A DNA stretch of 64,000 nucleotides from Cricetomys ansorgei. Lineage: Eukaryota > Chordata > Mammalia > Rodentia > Nesomyidae. Position numbers and translations under genes: made by a program. The notes beneath the pieces are model-generated. The model was given only the letters and a program-made list of their open reading frames with translations. It was not told the DNA's origin and made no database searches. Positions 41,121-55,040 of this stretch are shown here, piece by piece. The number at the start of each line of letters is the position of its first letter. Position 1 is the first letter of the stretch. The DNA lies in contig JAMJFZ010003746.1 of NCBI GenBank assembly GCA_026225945.1, positions 2,139,501 to 2,203,500 on the forward strand, read 5' to 3'.

Positions 41121-41252
41121 GCTAGGCATGGTGGTACATGCCTGTAACCTCAGTACTTAGGGTTGGAGAGGTAGAGACGAGAGGATCAGGAGTTCAAAGC
41201 CAGCCTGAACTAAATGAGTCACTGTCTCAACCAACACCCCACCCCTCAAAAA
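41121..41252 (+). mobile_element. Diverged 7SL-type SINE (old B1 or B4-like)
   Basis: GGCATGGTGGTACATGCCTG, CAGTACTTAG and AAAGCCAGCCTGAACTAAAT, followed by CACTGTCTCAA, follow the 7SL/B1 layout but are far more diverged than the two young copies in this window. Confidence 0.75.
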
Positions 41253-42360
41253 GCCCATCTATTTATTGTCCATTCTGTGGGTCCTGCAGATCTTTGATGA
41301 GAGTAATTTCTGCCAGTCTGAGGGATGACTATGAAGTAAGTCTAAACTGCAGTAGTAAATGCTTGTTTATTTGCAACGGAGTAGAAAGCTAAAACTCTGA
41401 TTTATTCCACACACTCCTCCCCACCCCCCGGTAGGGTATCTGGACACACTCTTTGTTTTGGGTGTGCCAGAGCCCATCCATGCATTTGAGTATTTGAGAC
41501 TCAGAGTTAGAGAGCCCACTTCTCTAATAATTAGTCCAGGAAGTGGTTTCCCATCTGGGGCTCCCATTTCATTACTCAATTCTTAAGGCAACTATTCAGG
41601 ACTTAGGGTTCTCATTAAAATTACTGGGGCCAGAGGAGCTGCATCTGGCTAGATGGCCTCTGTCTCCTGGGAGCAGTGTGAGGTCAGAGTGGCCTCCAGA
41701 ACACATTGACTTCAGAGTGCTCAGTAAAGAGAACCAAGGAAAACACTGGAAGTGGAAAGATTCCTGAAATATGAGCCAGATCCTTCACGGACCTCTGTCA
41801 CAGGTAGAGACATGTGACTAACCCTGGCCAAAAGCTAGATCCAGGGAAATGCTGACTATACTGATTTAAAAAAAAATTGTTTCAAGATCAAATAACTCTG
41901 TACATGTCCTTGACACATATCTAATGTAAATCAGTGATATTCAGATTACGCCTGCAAGCCACATGGGGCTCTTTGTGGGCAACCTGCAGCTCTCCTAGGC
42001 CCTCAGATTTCTGTATTTCAATAATGCATTATCCTGAGTCCTGCAGGGCGCACAGCAGGCGTACGGCTCTGTTGGTTAATGATGATTGCAAAAGGACTCT
42101 ACAGGGTCACATTACCAACTATCACTTGTACAAATATTTAATCTTCCTTATCTGTGTGGAAGCTCCACATCCGGTCTTACTGTTTGTCCATCTTTATCTG
42201 CTCATCCAAATAAAGATGTGTCATGCAGTGAGTTTCAGAAGGCTGGGTCTGTACTTAAGCTGCCTTAGTGATGTGAGAGAGAAATTCCAATATGAGTGGA
42301 TAGCTAACAGATGCATTTTTTTTTTACCTTGAAGAAAAAGATTTCCATCTCTCTCATTTT

Positions 42361-42535
42361 AAAGATTGTATTTATTAGTGTGTGTAGGGGACAGGGGTCA
42401 CATGATACAGCATGTATGTGGAGGTCGGAGGTCAACTTTGTGGAGTTGTTTTTCTCCTTCCAAACCATTATGTGGGTTCCAGAAATAGAACTCAGGTTGC
42501 CAGGCATGCACCTGCTGAGCCACATTGCTGGCTCC
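42361..42535 (-). mobile_element. B2/B3-type SINE, reversed
   Basis: The plus strand reads GTATGTGGAGGTCGGAGGTC, ATAGAACTCAGGTTGCCAGG and CACCTGCTGAGCCACATTGC. The reversed B3 body has a GT-rich start. Confidence 0.78.
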
Positions 42536-43394
42536 CCATCTCTGTATACCCAGCTTCCCCTCTAATGCCTTCCATCAGAATAGAGATTGGCCCTGGAAAA
42601 TGGACTGTGTCCCTGGAGCAGGGCATCTCCACTGCTGACAATGAGCTATATGCCTCAGCAACAGTCTTGGAAAGAGATGCTCACTGATGCCTAAAGGAAG
42701 GCTACGAGCAGCCACAGGGTGGTGGTGGGGTGGGTGAGATCTCATTACCAACTAGAAGAGGGACTTGGATCATCATCTCATGTGGAAGCTGCACTGGGTC
42801 CCTTCTTCTGTCTTTCCCTGTGTGGTCTTGGGATGGCTCTTGAGTATCCACCATGGCCTCTTTGTCAAGGCTGACATGAGCAGTTGGCATGTCATCAAGA
42901 CCTGGATAGGGATGCAATTAAGAACTGGGACCCAGCTGTGGTCTTGTTTGGGCCACAGGTACACTGGACTGATTGTGTGAGTCTCCTCCCTCCTCTACGG
43001 TATCAGGAAGGCCCACATCCTGAGATCTCAGGCAGCTGAGCCATGCCAGCTGAAGAGGACGCCTGCAATCATGCTTAAGACTGTCCTAAAAAGACTAAGA
43101 ACCCAGGAGACTGGAGAATGAGAATGATTAGCCCTCGGGCTCCGGCCAGCATCTCCCACCAGTGTCTGCAGCCGGCAGCTCACACGTCTCCAGCGGCGCT
43201 AACAATCCTCCTCTGTTTTCCCCCTAGTTCTCCGATCTCACGTCACAAATCTTTCTGGCTGGCTCTTTTTATCAACCAGTTTCCAAGCCTGGGTCTCAGT
43301 TCTTGGCTTTGCATCACCTCTACAGTCACTCTTTTCCCAGTGATTTCACTCAAACAGGCTGCGGTGCCTTCTCTATGCTGCTGACCACACAAAC

Positions 43395-44320
43395 TGCAAC
43401 CCAGTGTCTAAGCTTTCGCTTGAACTCAGTTATTGCCAGGCAGCTACTCAACATTTCCTTTTGCACATTTCACAGGCATTTTAAACCCAAAGGCCTAAGT
43501 TCCTTTCTTCATATCCTTGCCCTGTTTGGCTCTATTTTCCTTTTGTCAGTAAAGGGCGATTCCCTTCTTAGACTGACTTGGAATATCCTCAACTTTCCTC
43601 TCTCACGTACCAAATTTTATCTGTCAGAAAATGATGTCATATCGAATTCTGAACTTAGCACCTCCATTATTGCCAAGAAAAGACACCGTCATCCCCCAGG
43701 GAGTCTCCTCTCAGCTAGCCCCTGTCCCGGCCTCCACTTCATTTTACACATGGTGGCCACAGGGATCCTGTTAAATGCATGTCGGATTGCATCACTTCTC
43801 TTCTCACCCCCCCCCCCCAAGTGGCTGCTTGGCTTACTTTCAGCTCAAATCCAGACCCTCATGTCAACAAGTAACAGGAGCCCCTCCCGGCTTCCCTTGG
43901 CACCCTCTCCACCCCTTTCTGTCTCACCTCGGCTCCCGAGACCTGACTATACAAGCCTCTTTTCTGTTCCCAGATGCACCAGCCCCACCCCTTCCTTTCA
44001 CATTACCCTTCCCTCTTCCGAGGGTGATTGCATCCTAAATACCTGCGCACTTCCTCTTTACCTTTACATCTTTCTTCAGATGCCACCCTCTCGACAGAGT
44101 ATGCCACGGCCTCCTCATATGACACCCCCACCTCTCAACACTCATCGCTCTGACATAATTATTCCATCTATTCTCCACCATCCCAGTAGCATAGAAGTTC
44201 TGCAAAGGCGGGGAGTTTTAACTGCTTTGTTCATTGTTGTATCACCAGTGCCAACAACAGGGCCTGCAAAAGTAGACCTTTAATTTATGGCTGGCTGGTT
44301 GGCTGGATGGCGAGAACAGC
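43395..44320 (+). mobile_element. L2 LINE, long 3' part
   Basis: About 900 bp track the L2 3' region: GGTGGCCACAGGGATCCTGT, GTCGGATTGCATCACTTCTC, CTTTCAGCTCAAATCCAGAC, CTTCAGATGCCACCCTCTC, and the end TTCATTGTTGTATCACCAGT, GCCTGCAAAAGTAGACC. A 326-codon open frame runs through it, but it shows no reverse-transcriptase motif and is best explained by the pyrimidine-rich composition. Confidence 0.65.
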
Positions 44321-44650
44321 TGGAGTCTATGTTTATATAGAGTTAAGTGTTTATATATAGTTTACTTAATTTTCTCTTATCTTTTAAGGGCAAAGTCCCT
44401 CTGTTATCTTCCAACCCCTAATTCTTCCACCTCTCAGTAGCTTTGTATTTCTTCTTAGGAAAGTTGACGGATGGCTCCACTTAGGTTTGTTTAGCTACTG
44501 CACAATGACGTGTCACTAGCTGTTCCCACATTGCCTCCAAGTGACTCGCACTACTGGCCCATGGTCTGCGCTGATAGGGACACTGGCTGTGGCAGAAGCG
44601 GAGTCACCAGAACCGTGATGAAATAATCCCAGCTCTTCTCTCTACTTTGT

Positions 44651-44962
44651 GAGCTGGGGCGACAGCTCGGTTGGTAAAGTGCTTGCTGCACAAGCACGAG
44701 GACCTAGGTTCCACTCCTGCCATCCACACAAAAAGCCAGGCCGAGCAGCGAGCACTTGTGATCCTGGTGACAGGGAGGTGGGACAGGCAGCTCCCCACAG
44801 CTGTCTGGCTAACCAGCCTCATCAACCAGCCCCAGGTCCCAGTGAAAGACCCTGTCTCAAAACACAAGGTGGATGGACCTTTAGGAATGATGTCTGAGGT
44901 TAACCCCTGTCCTCCACATGCATGTGAAAGTATGTGTATGCATCCACACACAGGAATACAGG

Positions 44963-44964
<2 letters not shown>
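44651..44964 (+). mobile_element. B3-type SINE followed by CA repeat
   Basis: The tRNA-like head GCTCGGTTGGTAAAGTGCTT and GACCTAGGTTC (B box) is followed by CAGTGAAAGACCCTGTCTCA and a CTCCACATGCATGTG tail that runs into a CA microsatellite. This matches the rodent B3/B2 superfamily layout. Confidence 0.85.

Positions 44965-44997
<33 letters not shown>
44965..44997 (+). repeat. (CA)n microsatellite at B3 tail
   Basis: About 16 CA units grow out of the 3' end of the B3-type SINE. Confidence 0.98.
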
Positions 44998-44999
<2 letters not shown>

Positions 45000-46599
45000 A
45001 CTTTGTTTCTGAGTTGAAAAGAACAAGCAAAAAATCTCATAGTGTAATCTTTTAGACATTTCAAAAACTAATTAAAACACAAGCATTTGTCCCTGTGTAT
45101 TTGTTTCAAAGGGCAAATTATGAAGTCCTAAAGAGAAGAATATAGTGTCTAAGCCACAAATTGCTCTTCCTGCAAGTAAACTATATATAAACAGAAAACT
45201 GTATATAAGCATAGAATCCAGCTCATCTCTTCATCCATCCACCAATGAACTAAAGGTCTGTTCTCTGTAAGGTCTTCCTTAAATGTAACAATTAAATCAC
45301 ATCAACTCCAGGTTTATTCGGAATCCTATGAACTCATTCCAGCTCTATTCTCAAGTCTCATATTCCCCTTTATTACATGTCACTACTTTACTTTCAATTT
45401 CTTGCTTCTTTGGGTCTTTGTTCCCCTGACCTACCCTCCTGGAACAGTCCCTTCAACACTTCCAACATTAATGTAGGATCTAGAATCCCACTCCAGTCTT
45501 CCTAGGACAGGGCTGACCCAGGACAAGAAGCATACTCCAAATGTTCCTCCAGCCATAACGAAGCAGTATGGAGGAGAGGTGAGTCTCTGGAGCCTAACCC
45601 TATCAATCTTTGGGCTTCAGGAAACCTTGGCAGTGACTGGCTACTGGACAAGCCTGTAAGTGCAATCTGCTCCAACAGCAAGTTCCATGCTGGGAACTCT
45701 CCTTCGAGTTCACTGTATAATGGAAAAGATGGAGAAGCAGCATGTGTTCTTTGGAAGCTTTTGCTTTAACAGGGAACAATATAACCATGCTCTGTGAATA
45801 GCAACTGGCTGTGAAGCAAGTAGTGAGTAGGGCCCATTTCTACAGGACACGTGCTAACGAGACGGTTATCATGATTAATCCTGAGCAAGGGCACCCCTCT
45901 CTCTGCAAGCTCCTCTGTGCCTCACAACTCACTTTTTTTTTTTTTACTATTCCACTCAATGCCACAAAGCAATCAACTACCCTGCAGTTCCATCAATGAT
46001 GTAACAGAAGCTGCCATGTATTTTTCCAGAAAAACCCTCAGTGGCATCATTGCTCATTGTAGAAATCTATCAAAGGTCCCATCCTCCAGCTTGCAAAACT
46101 ACTTAGTGGAGCATGAAGGCTTCCTTGGGTTATTAAATTACATCGTTACCAGTCCCTGGCTGTTTACGTGTTTTAATTTTGTCTTTGTACCTTGGGCAGA
46201 GTATCAGGAAGGGGTTAGTTGATAGATTTATGATATCAGTCTTTGGAGCAAGGGAGCAGAGTCTGCTAGCATCCTTGGCGGCCTTCTTCCTCCACCTGTT
46301 CTCATGCTGGCAGGATGGCTTCCTCAGTTCCTCTCTGCTTAGAGGCAGATCCTGTCTTGTTACCCTCACTCCCATTGGCTCCATGCTCCAGGTGCCCAAT
46401 GTTTAAGAAAAAATTGTTTTGAAATCATGCTGATCATGCTGCCCGAAAGAACAGAAATGCAACTATTCAAACATGTAAAATGCAAGAGAAATGCTGGGCA
46501 AGAAGAATAGGAAGTGTGTTAGATCCACAGAAGTCAGGGTGACAGGAAACATGCACAGTAGTTAGAGATAACCTGAAGGTTCCAAGACTCACTGTGCAC

Positions 46600-46735
46600 C
46601 ACGGTCTTGGGTTAACTCACCCTAGGGCTCCTTAGTCAGTGGGTTTGGGCAGAAACCCAAGAGTTTGCATCTCTACTAAGTTTCAGCTGCCAGCACTGGT
46701 CCAGGATCCCCACTTTGAAAACTACTGGACTAATC
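46600..46735 (+). mobile_element. MER5-type relic, 3' half
   Basis: AGTTTGCATCTCTACTAAGT, CAGCACTGGTCCAGGATCCC and CACTTTGAAAACTACTGGA follow the terminal half of MER5A. The other end is not clear. Confidence 0.65.
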
Positions 46736-47353
46736 AGATTGAAGTTGAACTTTCCACGACTTGTTATCTTAAACATTTACAAGTCACCTGGCTTTCCCAT
46801 TTCTATCCTGGATGTAGGCTTCCCAGCAATCCACCATGAGAAATCCCAGAGGAAGAGCTTTGTCTCTGTGTCTATAACCTAAATGGATTCTGTGGGATTC
46901 CTCTGGGTTTCCTCCAACCTTTCCAGAAGCCTTTCCTCAGATCTTGAATATAACTTACCTACTTAATGAGAAACGTTGACTCCACTCCTCTAGAGAAATC
47001 TAGGGTGAACCTGAAAGGTCTCTGCCAATGGGGAGAGAACACTGCCCAGGTACACATCTTTCTAAGCAGCTGGCTAGTGGAAACTGTTCCCGTGGAACAG
47101 GGACAGGATGCTTATCCCGCCTTAAGAGACAGAGCCCACAGGAGAGCTGTGTCTCACTAACCTTAGCATAAATTCAACTGTGTTTTCAGGTCAAAGCTTC
47201 TAAATGGTATATGAGGTTTCCTAGGCTAGCAGCAGTGATTTCCCAACTAATTCCTATGAGTAAGTAGCAAGTGACAGCAGCCTTTGAGAAGAATGTACCT
47301 CCAGGAACATCGACTGTGGGCTAGAAAGAACGGTTGGTGTGAAGCATCTTCTA

Positions 47354-47683
<330 letters not shown>

Positions 47684-50600
47684 TCACCCCCTTTCTACAG
47701 ACGGCCATCTCCATCACCCAGTTCTGTCCTCACTCCCACAAAAAGGGGGAGTCCTGAGAGCATACGCTTGACACAGGCCAGGAAAATCTAAGGGGATGGG
47801 GACCGCTTGTTCACTTTCTAGATCATAACAGGCTTTGCCTGTAAATAAAAGCTATTCTCCAAAGATCAGGAGATCCTTCCAAAACAGTAATTCTAATGTT
47901 CCTCTGTAAGAGCAAGGAAACACACATCACCCAAGATTAGGTGACACCTTAAGAAAATGGTAAAGCGTCTTCAGATGACACAGATTATTAGGACCCAGAG
48001 ATGACAGAGCCCACTTACTTGTACTGGGTCTCGGAGCCAATATGCCTTATTCTCCCAGCTCAGGCTTCAGCGATATCTCCTTGGTAGTATGGCAACAGCC
48101 ACGTTTGGAATATTTACGCCATGAAATTGGCCAATGTGATCAATCAGGGTACTTCCCCACAGAAGAATGGTAAATGTTTACCAGTACCCCATTGCCTAGG
48201 GGCCCGCTAGGTTTGCTATCCTGCTTTCATGAGATGACATCTCTGCTCTCATGGCTACAGTTCACTCTCCTGTACTTAGCATGCCTGGAGGGATTCAACC
48301 CACATGGATACCCATACGGAGTCCAAACACAAGAAAATGCCCTAGGGCTTGCCATTTGGGTTAAAGTAATCTACCCAGAGTAGAAAAATGTGTAAAACAA
48401 ACATGGTATCAAAAGTAATGTTGCAGTTTAAAGCAATAATCAGCAGATATTGTAGTTTGCCTGGGACTTGCTGAGAGGAGGAGCCATGGAGGAAATGCTC
48501 TTCTGTATTGCCCATGAGTGTTGCTTCTTTCCTCTAACTTTGAATTCACTTTAAGCAAGGATAGGGCTCTGAGCAGAGGTAACAACAGACAAAGCTAGCG
48601 TTCATCGGCTGCAGCAGGTCCAGGTCTCTTCTCAAAAGGGTGACAGGACAGTTCGGTTTGTTTAGTTTTCTGAGCTATTGGAAATGGAGTCCTTGGTTGT
48701 AAGTGGAGTGGTGTGGATGGGTGGTGGGGTGTGCTCATAAATTCTCTGGTGTCTTGACTAATCCCTGGGCCATGGTTCTTGCTTCTCTTCTTAGTAAGAG
48801 CCTGGCTCAGGACAACAGCCATGGAACTTGATCACACACAGGGTAAGTGCTGTTGAGGAAAGGTGCCTTGGAGGGAATCCTGTCACTAACAAACCTCGGG
48901 GGACAAAAGGTTCAGCTAAGCCCAGTGTCCTGAATGGGAGGCTCTGTCACCACGGTGCACCTGCCTGCTGCCTGCATTTTGCCATGGCATTTGGCAGATC
49001 CCAGGCTTTGGCACTCGCCATTATGGTGAAATGTGGCTGGGACCTGAGAGGAGCCCAGGGGATGTTTTAGTTGGGAGAACTGGGGGCTTTCATGCTAACG
49101 AGTCTTCTTCAACTACCTCCTCAATGATGCTCTGGTATGGATTGAATTTTCTTCTCAAAGCTGATTGAATCCAATAACAATCAGATCGAACTCACTATTT
49201 CTTGGGCTTCCTACCAAGCAGTGGGTACTTTTATTTCCTTCCCAGGGAGTTCTGTGCCAGGAAAGAGGCGCCAGATTGACAGATCACAGTGAAGGTAGGA
49301 ACTGGCTTTGTTTTGCTCATCCTGCTTTTGTTGTTGGGGTGGACACGGAACAATGCCAACCCTTCCTTGACTTGCCCTCTTACCTTACATATGGTAAAGC
49401 GTCCTCCACCCTGGCCCTATTCTTTAGAGACAATAGATTCAGAGAGCACCTCTCTATGCAAATAAACTGCACCCCGAGGATTCTCTTCTGCAATCTTTCT
49501 GCCGACAGCCAACAGCCACACACTTTTTTGCTCCCTTCCCCTGGAGTAGGTTTGAGTGAACTTCAAAGGGATGAAGTTGCTAAGGGAGTCCTTTAGCTCC
49601 TTTGGATGATTTCTCAGGGAGTTCAAGTTCTGGTTATGAGACACCCACTATCCTTCTTACAGACTTGGAAGAACAGGACTGGGATTCAGCTGGAGCTAGG
49701 AAGTAGTCCTGGTCCTGGTTTACAGCATCAGCACTGTCTATACCTCTAGCCCTGTGGGAAACCTAAATAAGCAGTCATAGGAACAAAGGGGAAAAGGGCT
49801 GCCTGCGTGTTTCAACAAGACTTGCCAACTTTTGCTCCTGTAGAGGAAGGACACACTGTGGCAGAAGGGCTGAAGATGTGGCCTGGGTAGCAAGGCAACC
49901 TCCATGTTGACAGTACCATGGGCAGGGAGGGACACAGCCAGACTCTGGCTGCATGGGGCTCCCGACCACATGCGGTGGTGATGCACTGGGTGACAGTCCC
50001 TGGTTCTCTTTCCTCTCCTGGATGCCAGCCATGTGCCTGCACTGGAGACTGAGCTAATGAAGACATGAAGCCCCAGCCTGACAGGCTGTGCCCAGCCCAG
50101 GGGCCAGAGCCAGCAAGACGATCAGTCACTTCTGTGGGAGTAGTCACAAGGCTGGAGTGCATCTGTCACTAGCAATGGCCAAGATAAAACATGGGAGGAG
50201 GGGTGGTCGGTGCTCAGTTACATAAAACACGCAACAAGATGTTCCTGGGGCTCATCACTTCTGACCACAGGATACGAGGCCCTTTGAAAATTAATACTAA
50301 TAGATTAAACAAGTCTGATATTTCTGGGTTTGCTAAAATCTGTCTTCACTCCTAACTCAATACTTACGGCACTTTCATAGGCATGTGTGGATATGTATAG
50401 AGCGGCAAAACCAGAAGCACGTCACATGCTCTCTGCTGAGGTCAGACGAGGCGAGGTGTTCTCCCGTGCTCATTAACACAGCAAATGTCTTTTTTTAGGG
50501 TCAGTCTATTTAGTGCCATTTTTTTTTTTTTTTGTATTTTGTGCTGTTTATTAGCGATTTCACTATTTAAATGGCCCCAAGCTGTGACATGTCTCACAGG

Positions 50601-51929
50601 CATGAGCTACAGTGCGGATGGCTCGGAGTCTAATGTTAACAAAGAGGTGATCGTTACTAAATAAATTGTGGACAGAAACACACGCAGGGCCGTGATTTAA
50701 TCAGTTGCCAAATGTGACCAGATACTCATTAGAAGGAATCTAGCTGTACTTTGCATCGGTGGTCCAGTATTCACCGATGTGCTGTCCAGTGACTTGGCAG
50801 ATGGCAACCAGTGAATGATCAACTCCGTGTGGCTCTTCTGCTCCCTCCACAGTGGTGCTGGCCTCCTTCAGCCCGGATGCTCTGCCTCAACAGTGGAGTC
50901 ACATTGCGGGTATGCTTTTAGGCTGTAACTCTCTCACCCGTAAGAAAATCTGCCTTTTTAGGCAAGGGATGTGCCTGTCTCCTCATGTGAAAAAGGATGG
51001 GATAGTTACCCACGTGAGAGATCCTAGGTACAGATGCACCCAAAGGCCCAGATTTCAGAGTACCGACTCGCACTACTCCACCCACAGCCTCAAATGCAAG
51101 TTCAAAAGTCTTACGGACACTGTCGTTTCAATTCTAATAGGTTGGAGACTGGGATTTTTTTTGAGGAGAAAGTAATTCTCGTTGGTTTCTGGTTCTAATG
51201 CCAGGCCTGTGCCTCGCATGGGGTGGCTGTGAGGATCACTAGATAGCACGGAAGACTGTTGAAGGGACCGAGAGCTGTATGCCCTCACGTGGTATGTTCT
51301 GTGTGGCCTCATCAGCAGGAAGGTCTTCTGGATGTGTGAGGGTGGTAGAGAAGGGGTGCAGGACCCCCACGTAATCACAATCTTGGAGTTTCTACCCGTA
51401 CAACCTAAAGTTCATGGAATGCCATCCCCTACTGGGAGCAACATACACAGAGCACACTTTAGGCTGTCCTTGCTGGTAAAAGGGCACAATTTATGAGGAT
51501 GAGTTACTTAATTGAGTGGGAAGAGTATTGTTCTTAATTGAGGGATGTAGGGTTCACACCCCAACCCTTCAGTCAGAGAATACTTCACAGCTGTGGTGGA
51601 GCGGCCTCTGCTCTCAGGGCCCATGAAGTTCTGCGGTTTCCAGTCCTCCTGGAAACCTCCAGTTGTTCCAGCTGAACAACTGCCCCACTGGGAGTCATTT
51701 TCCAGCTCTTTCCTCGGACTGTTTCTGTTCCCTGGCTGTGTCCAGAAGCCTATGAACTGCGTCTGCTACATCTCTCCTTCATCCTTCCACACTTACAGCG
51801 TCTGATCTTTACCATCCCACCTCCTCCCAAAACTGGTTAAGGCAGGTGTACCATGAAGTTACAGGAAGTAGCTGTGGACTGATGATATTCTGGCCCAGCA
51901 CCCTATCCTCCATTTTTTCCCATGAGGAT

Positions 51930-52085
51930 GGATGCAGCTTCTTCATCTAAACCTCATTCTTTTCTTCTGTGAAATGGAAACATGAGTAGCATCCAGGTCA
52001 CGGAGTTGTCATGAGCACTAAATAAACTAACATGTGAGATATACAGAGCACACACCTTGCACAGTATGGGGAGGCTCTTCATGTC
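51930..52085 (-). mobile_element. MIR SINE, reversed
   Basis: TTCTTCATCTAAACCTCATT, TTCTTCTGTGAAATGGAAAC, GTCATGAGCACTAAATAAAC and ACACCTTGCACAGTATGGGG on the plus strand form a reversed MIR. Confidence 0.68.
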
Positions 52086-52679
52086 CTTTGGAGAGTATGT
52101 TTCATGGGCTCTAAGACTTTTTGAATGTTCTGGAAGGTCTAATTGAAGTCTAGCTGAGTGGGAGTCTTTCTGGATATTTGTGGTTAACTATTACGCGGTT
52201 GTCCTGATTAATCAAGATGCCAACTTCAAACTGTTATCAGTGTGGCCAGGCAACAGAAGGCTGTTTCCAGGTTTGTCACTGCACAGGTTAGGAGCAGCCC
52301 ATTCAGAGCAACTGGCTCTTGACAAAAAGCCAGGCGGGGTAGACATTTGCTTCCAGACACCTGGCTGGGTAAAGGGTCCATCACCATTTCTGGAGCTTCC
52401 AGAAGCATGCTGCAACTTTGAGAATGGTCAGGAACCAGAAGGCTCCAGAAAAGACCACTTGAACTCTGTCTCACAGATGGCAGAGGTTAAAGAGTCTCTA
52501 TATTCCCATGTCAATCAAATGTGCTGAAATTCATTAGGCATCAAAATTGTGGATTCTGCAAATCCACCCTCATTTGCTCTAAATGAGACCAAGGTGCGAT
52601 TTCAAAAGGGCCTTTCCTTCAGCACCAGCAGCTGCTTCTTTGGCTTTTCTAGTTTGACACCAGCAGGTTACCGAGCACT

Positions 52680-52713
52680 GACTGCTACTGACCACCGACT
52701 GCTACTGACCACC
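52680..52713 (+). repeat. 17-bp unit tandem duplication
   Basis: The unit GACTGCTACTGACCACC occurs twice in exact head-to-tail copies. Confidence 0.95.
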
Positions 52714-53960
52714 GATGCATACTCGTCCTCAGACTCCTTATTCTACACGGACATTCCTGTCTATTCTACAACTACCTATGAGCAGAAGTTATCTTCATTG
52801 TTTGACATGGAAAACAAAGGTTTAAAAAGATGAAGTTGCCAGATATTATGCATCCAGCAAATACCGAGCTGGCATAGCCAAATTTCTGTCTTGACAAGGG
52901 TACTGAGTTTGTTTTTTTCCCCAGTGCTGTCTGTGAGATTTGTGTATAAACGACAGGCCATTTTCTTGTGTTGGAAGATGAAAATCGGACCCCCTTCACC
53001 CTCCAGGCAGCTAGCTAGGAGCTAATATGTTACTCGGTCTCCCTTTCATCCTGTGCTCCTACGTGATCTCGAGTTGGCAGAAGGCAAGATGCCTTCCAGG
53101 GCCATGGGAGGAGTAAGGAAGGGGTAGGTTCTTTTCTTCACCCCATTCCAGACTGAACCCCGTGCCCTGGCCACGGTGGGAGGCAGAGCACTGCCCAGTC
53201 TGTACGGACAGGAGCCTCCTTCCTTCTCCCTGAACTGCTCCCAGCAGGAAGTCCCTAGGTGCCTGTGACGACCATGAAAGCAGCTGGCTTGTCCAAGCAG
53301 AGCAGAAACAGATCCCCGCCTCCCTCTACAACAAAGCCAGTAGGTGAGTCCCCTATGGGAGGGCCAGAGGGTCACCAGGAGCATTTAGGTGTCAGGTCTC
53401 GGCATGACTGGCATAAGCTAGTGAAGAATAGGCAGCTGAGAAAACACCCCAGTTTCCATGGTCTCTGTGGCCATTCTTGGCGTCACTGGATGCCCCAGCC
53501 ATGAGGCTTTCTTTCATTTCTAATCCTATCAGAACTAGGGCTGGAAACAGGTAGGTTTATGTTTGTGGCCATCTAGCTAGATTTACAGGAAATAAATTAT
53601 GCCTCATCTATAACCTCATAGTAACCCATGGCTTTAAACAGTTACGTGTCCTTTGCATGCAGAAAAATAAACATCAGTGGTGGGTAAATGCTCAGCCTTG
53701 AAATAAGAATTAGACTTTTAGTCAGCATTTGTTTGCATGTATGTGTATGTGCACACACACAGTCATTTTGACAATGCTGGGATGGAACATAGAGTGTGCA
53801 CATGAGGCAAGGAGTTAGGCTCCTATTCCTACTTGTATTTTAAACTAGACTCTTCCTTGTCTGGCCTGTTCACTTGGTAAAAGTGATTTAAGTCTGTATT
53901 ATTTGCCTGCAGATGACAACTGGCCCATGAGATCAGGTTAGTATTTATCATCAAGGGCAC

Positions 53961-53967
53961 TGTGTGT

Positions 53968-54005
<38 letters not shown>

Positions 54006-54006
54006 A
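53961..54006 (+). repeat. (TG)n microsatellite near exon 8
   Basis: A TG run with single TATG interruptions, about 380 bp downstream of exon 8 in transcript direction, so it is CA-rich in the pre-mRNA. Confidence 0.97.
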
Positions 54007-54388
54007 TGATCCTTCTTTCAGATTCCTGCTGTCAAGTCCTTCTTACTAAAGAGTCTCACTGTGCTGCAGCTCAGGCTGAGTCATCAGGGAAAAAGGGGAA
54101 GCACCCTGCCTATCTGAGCAGCTCCTGGGGCTGGGAAGGGCTTGGTGTGTGGATTGGGATGGGGTGGGACTGGGAGACTCTTCTCCAGGGTCCACCACCC
54201 ATACCAATGTGTTAACTCCTATCCATCTGACCTGCTTCACAGTCAGGCCAAAGACCTTCACTTCAAGGCTCCTGAGTGACCCTTTATCCCAGGTTCATCA
54301 GAGCCAGAAACAGAACAGTGCCAGGAATAGCAGAAAGAATAAATAAAAATGAATGGAAAAATCAAGACCATTTCCTTGGTCCTGCTTA

Positions 54389-55040
<652 letters not shown>

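Noticed and set aside
42590..42690. Minus-strand acceptor followed by a long open phase-matched frame in intron 9
   Set aside because: There is no GT donor at the expected 75-bp distance, and the overlap with unique sequence gives no other support.
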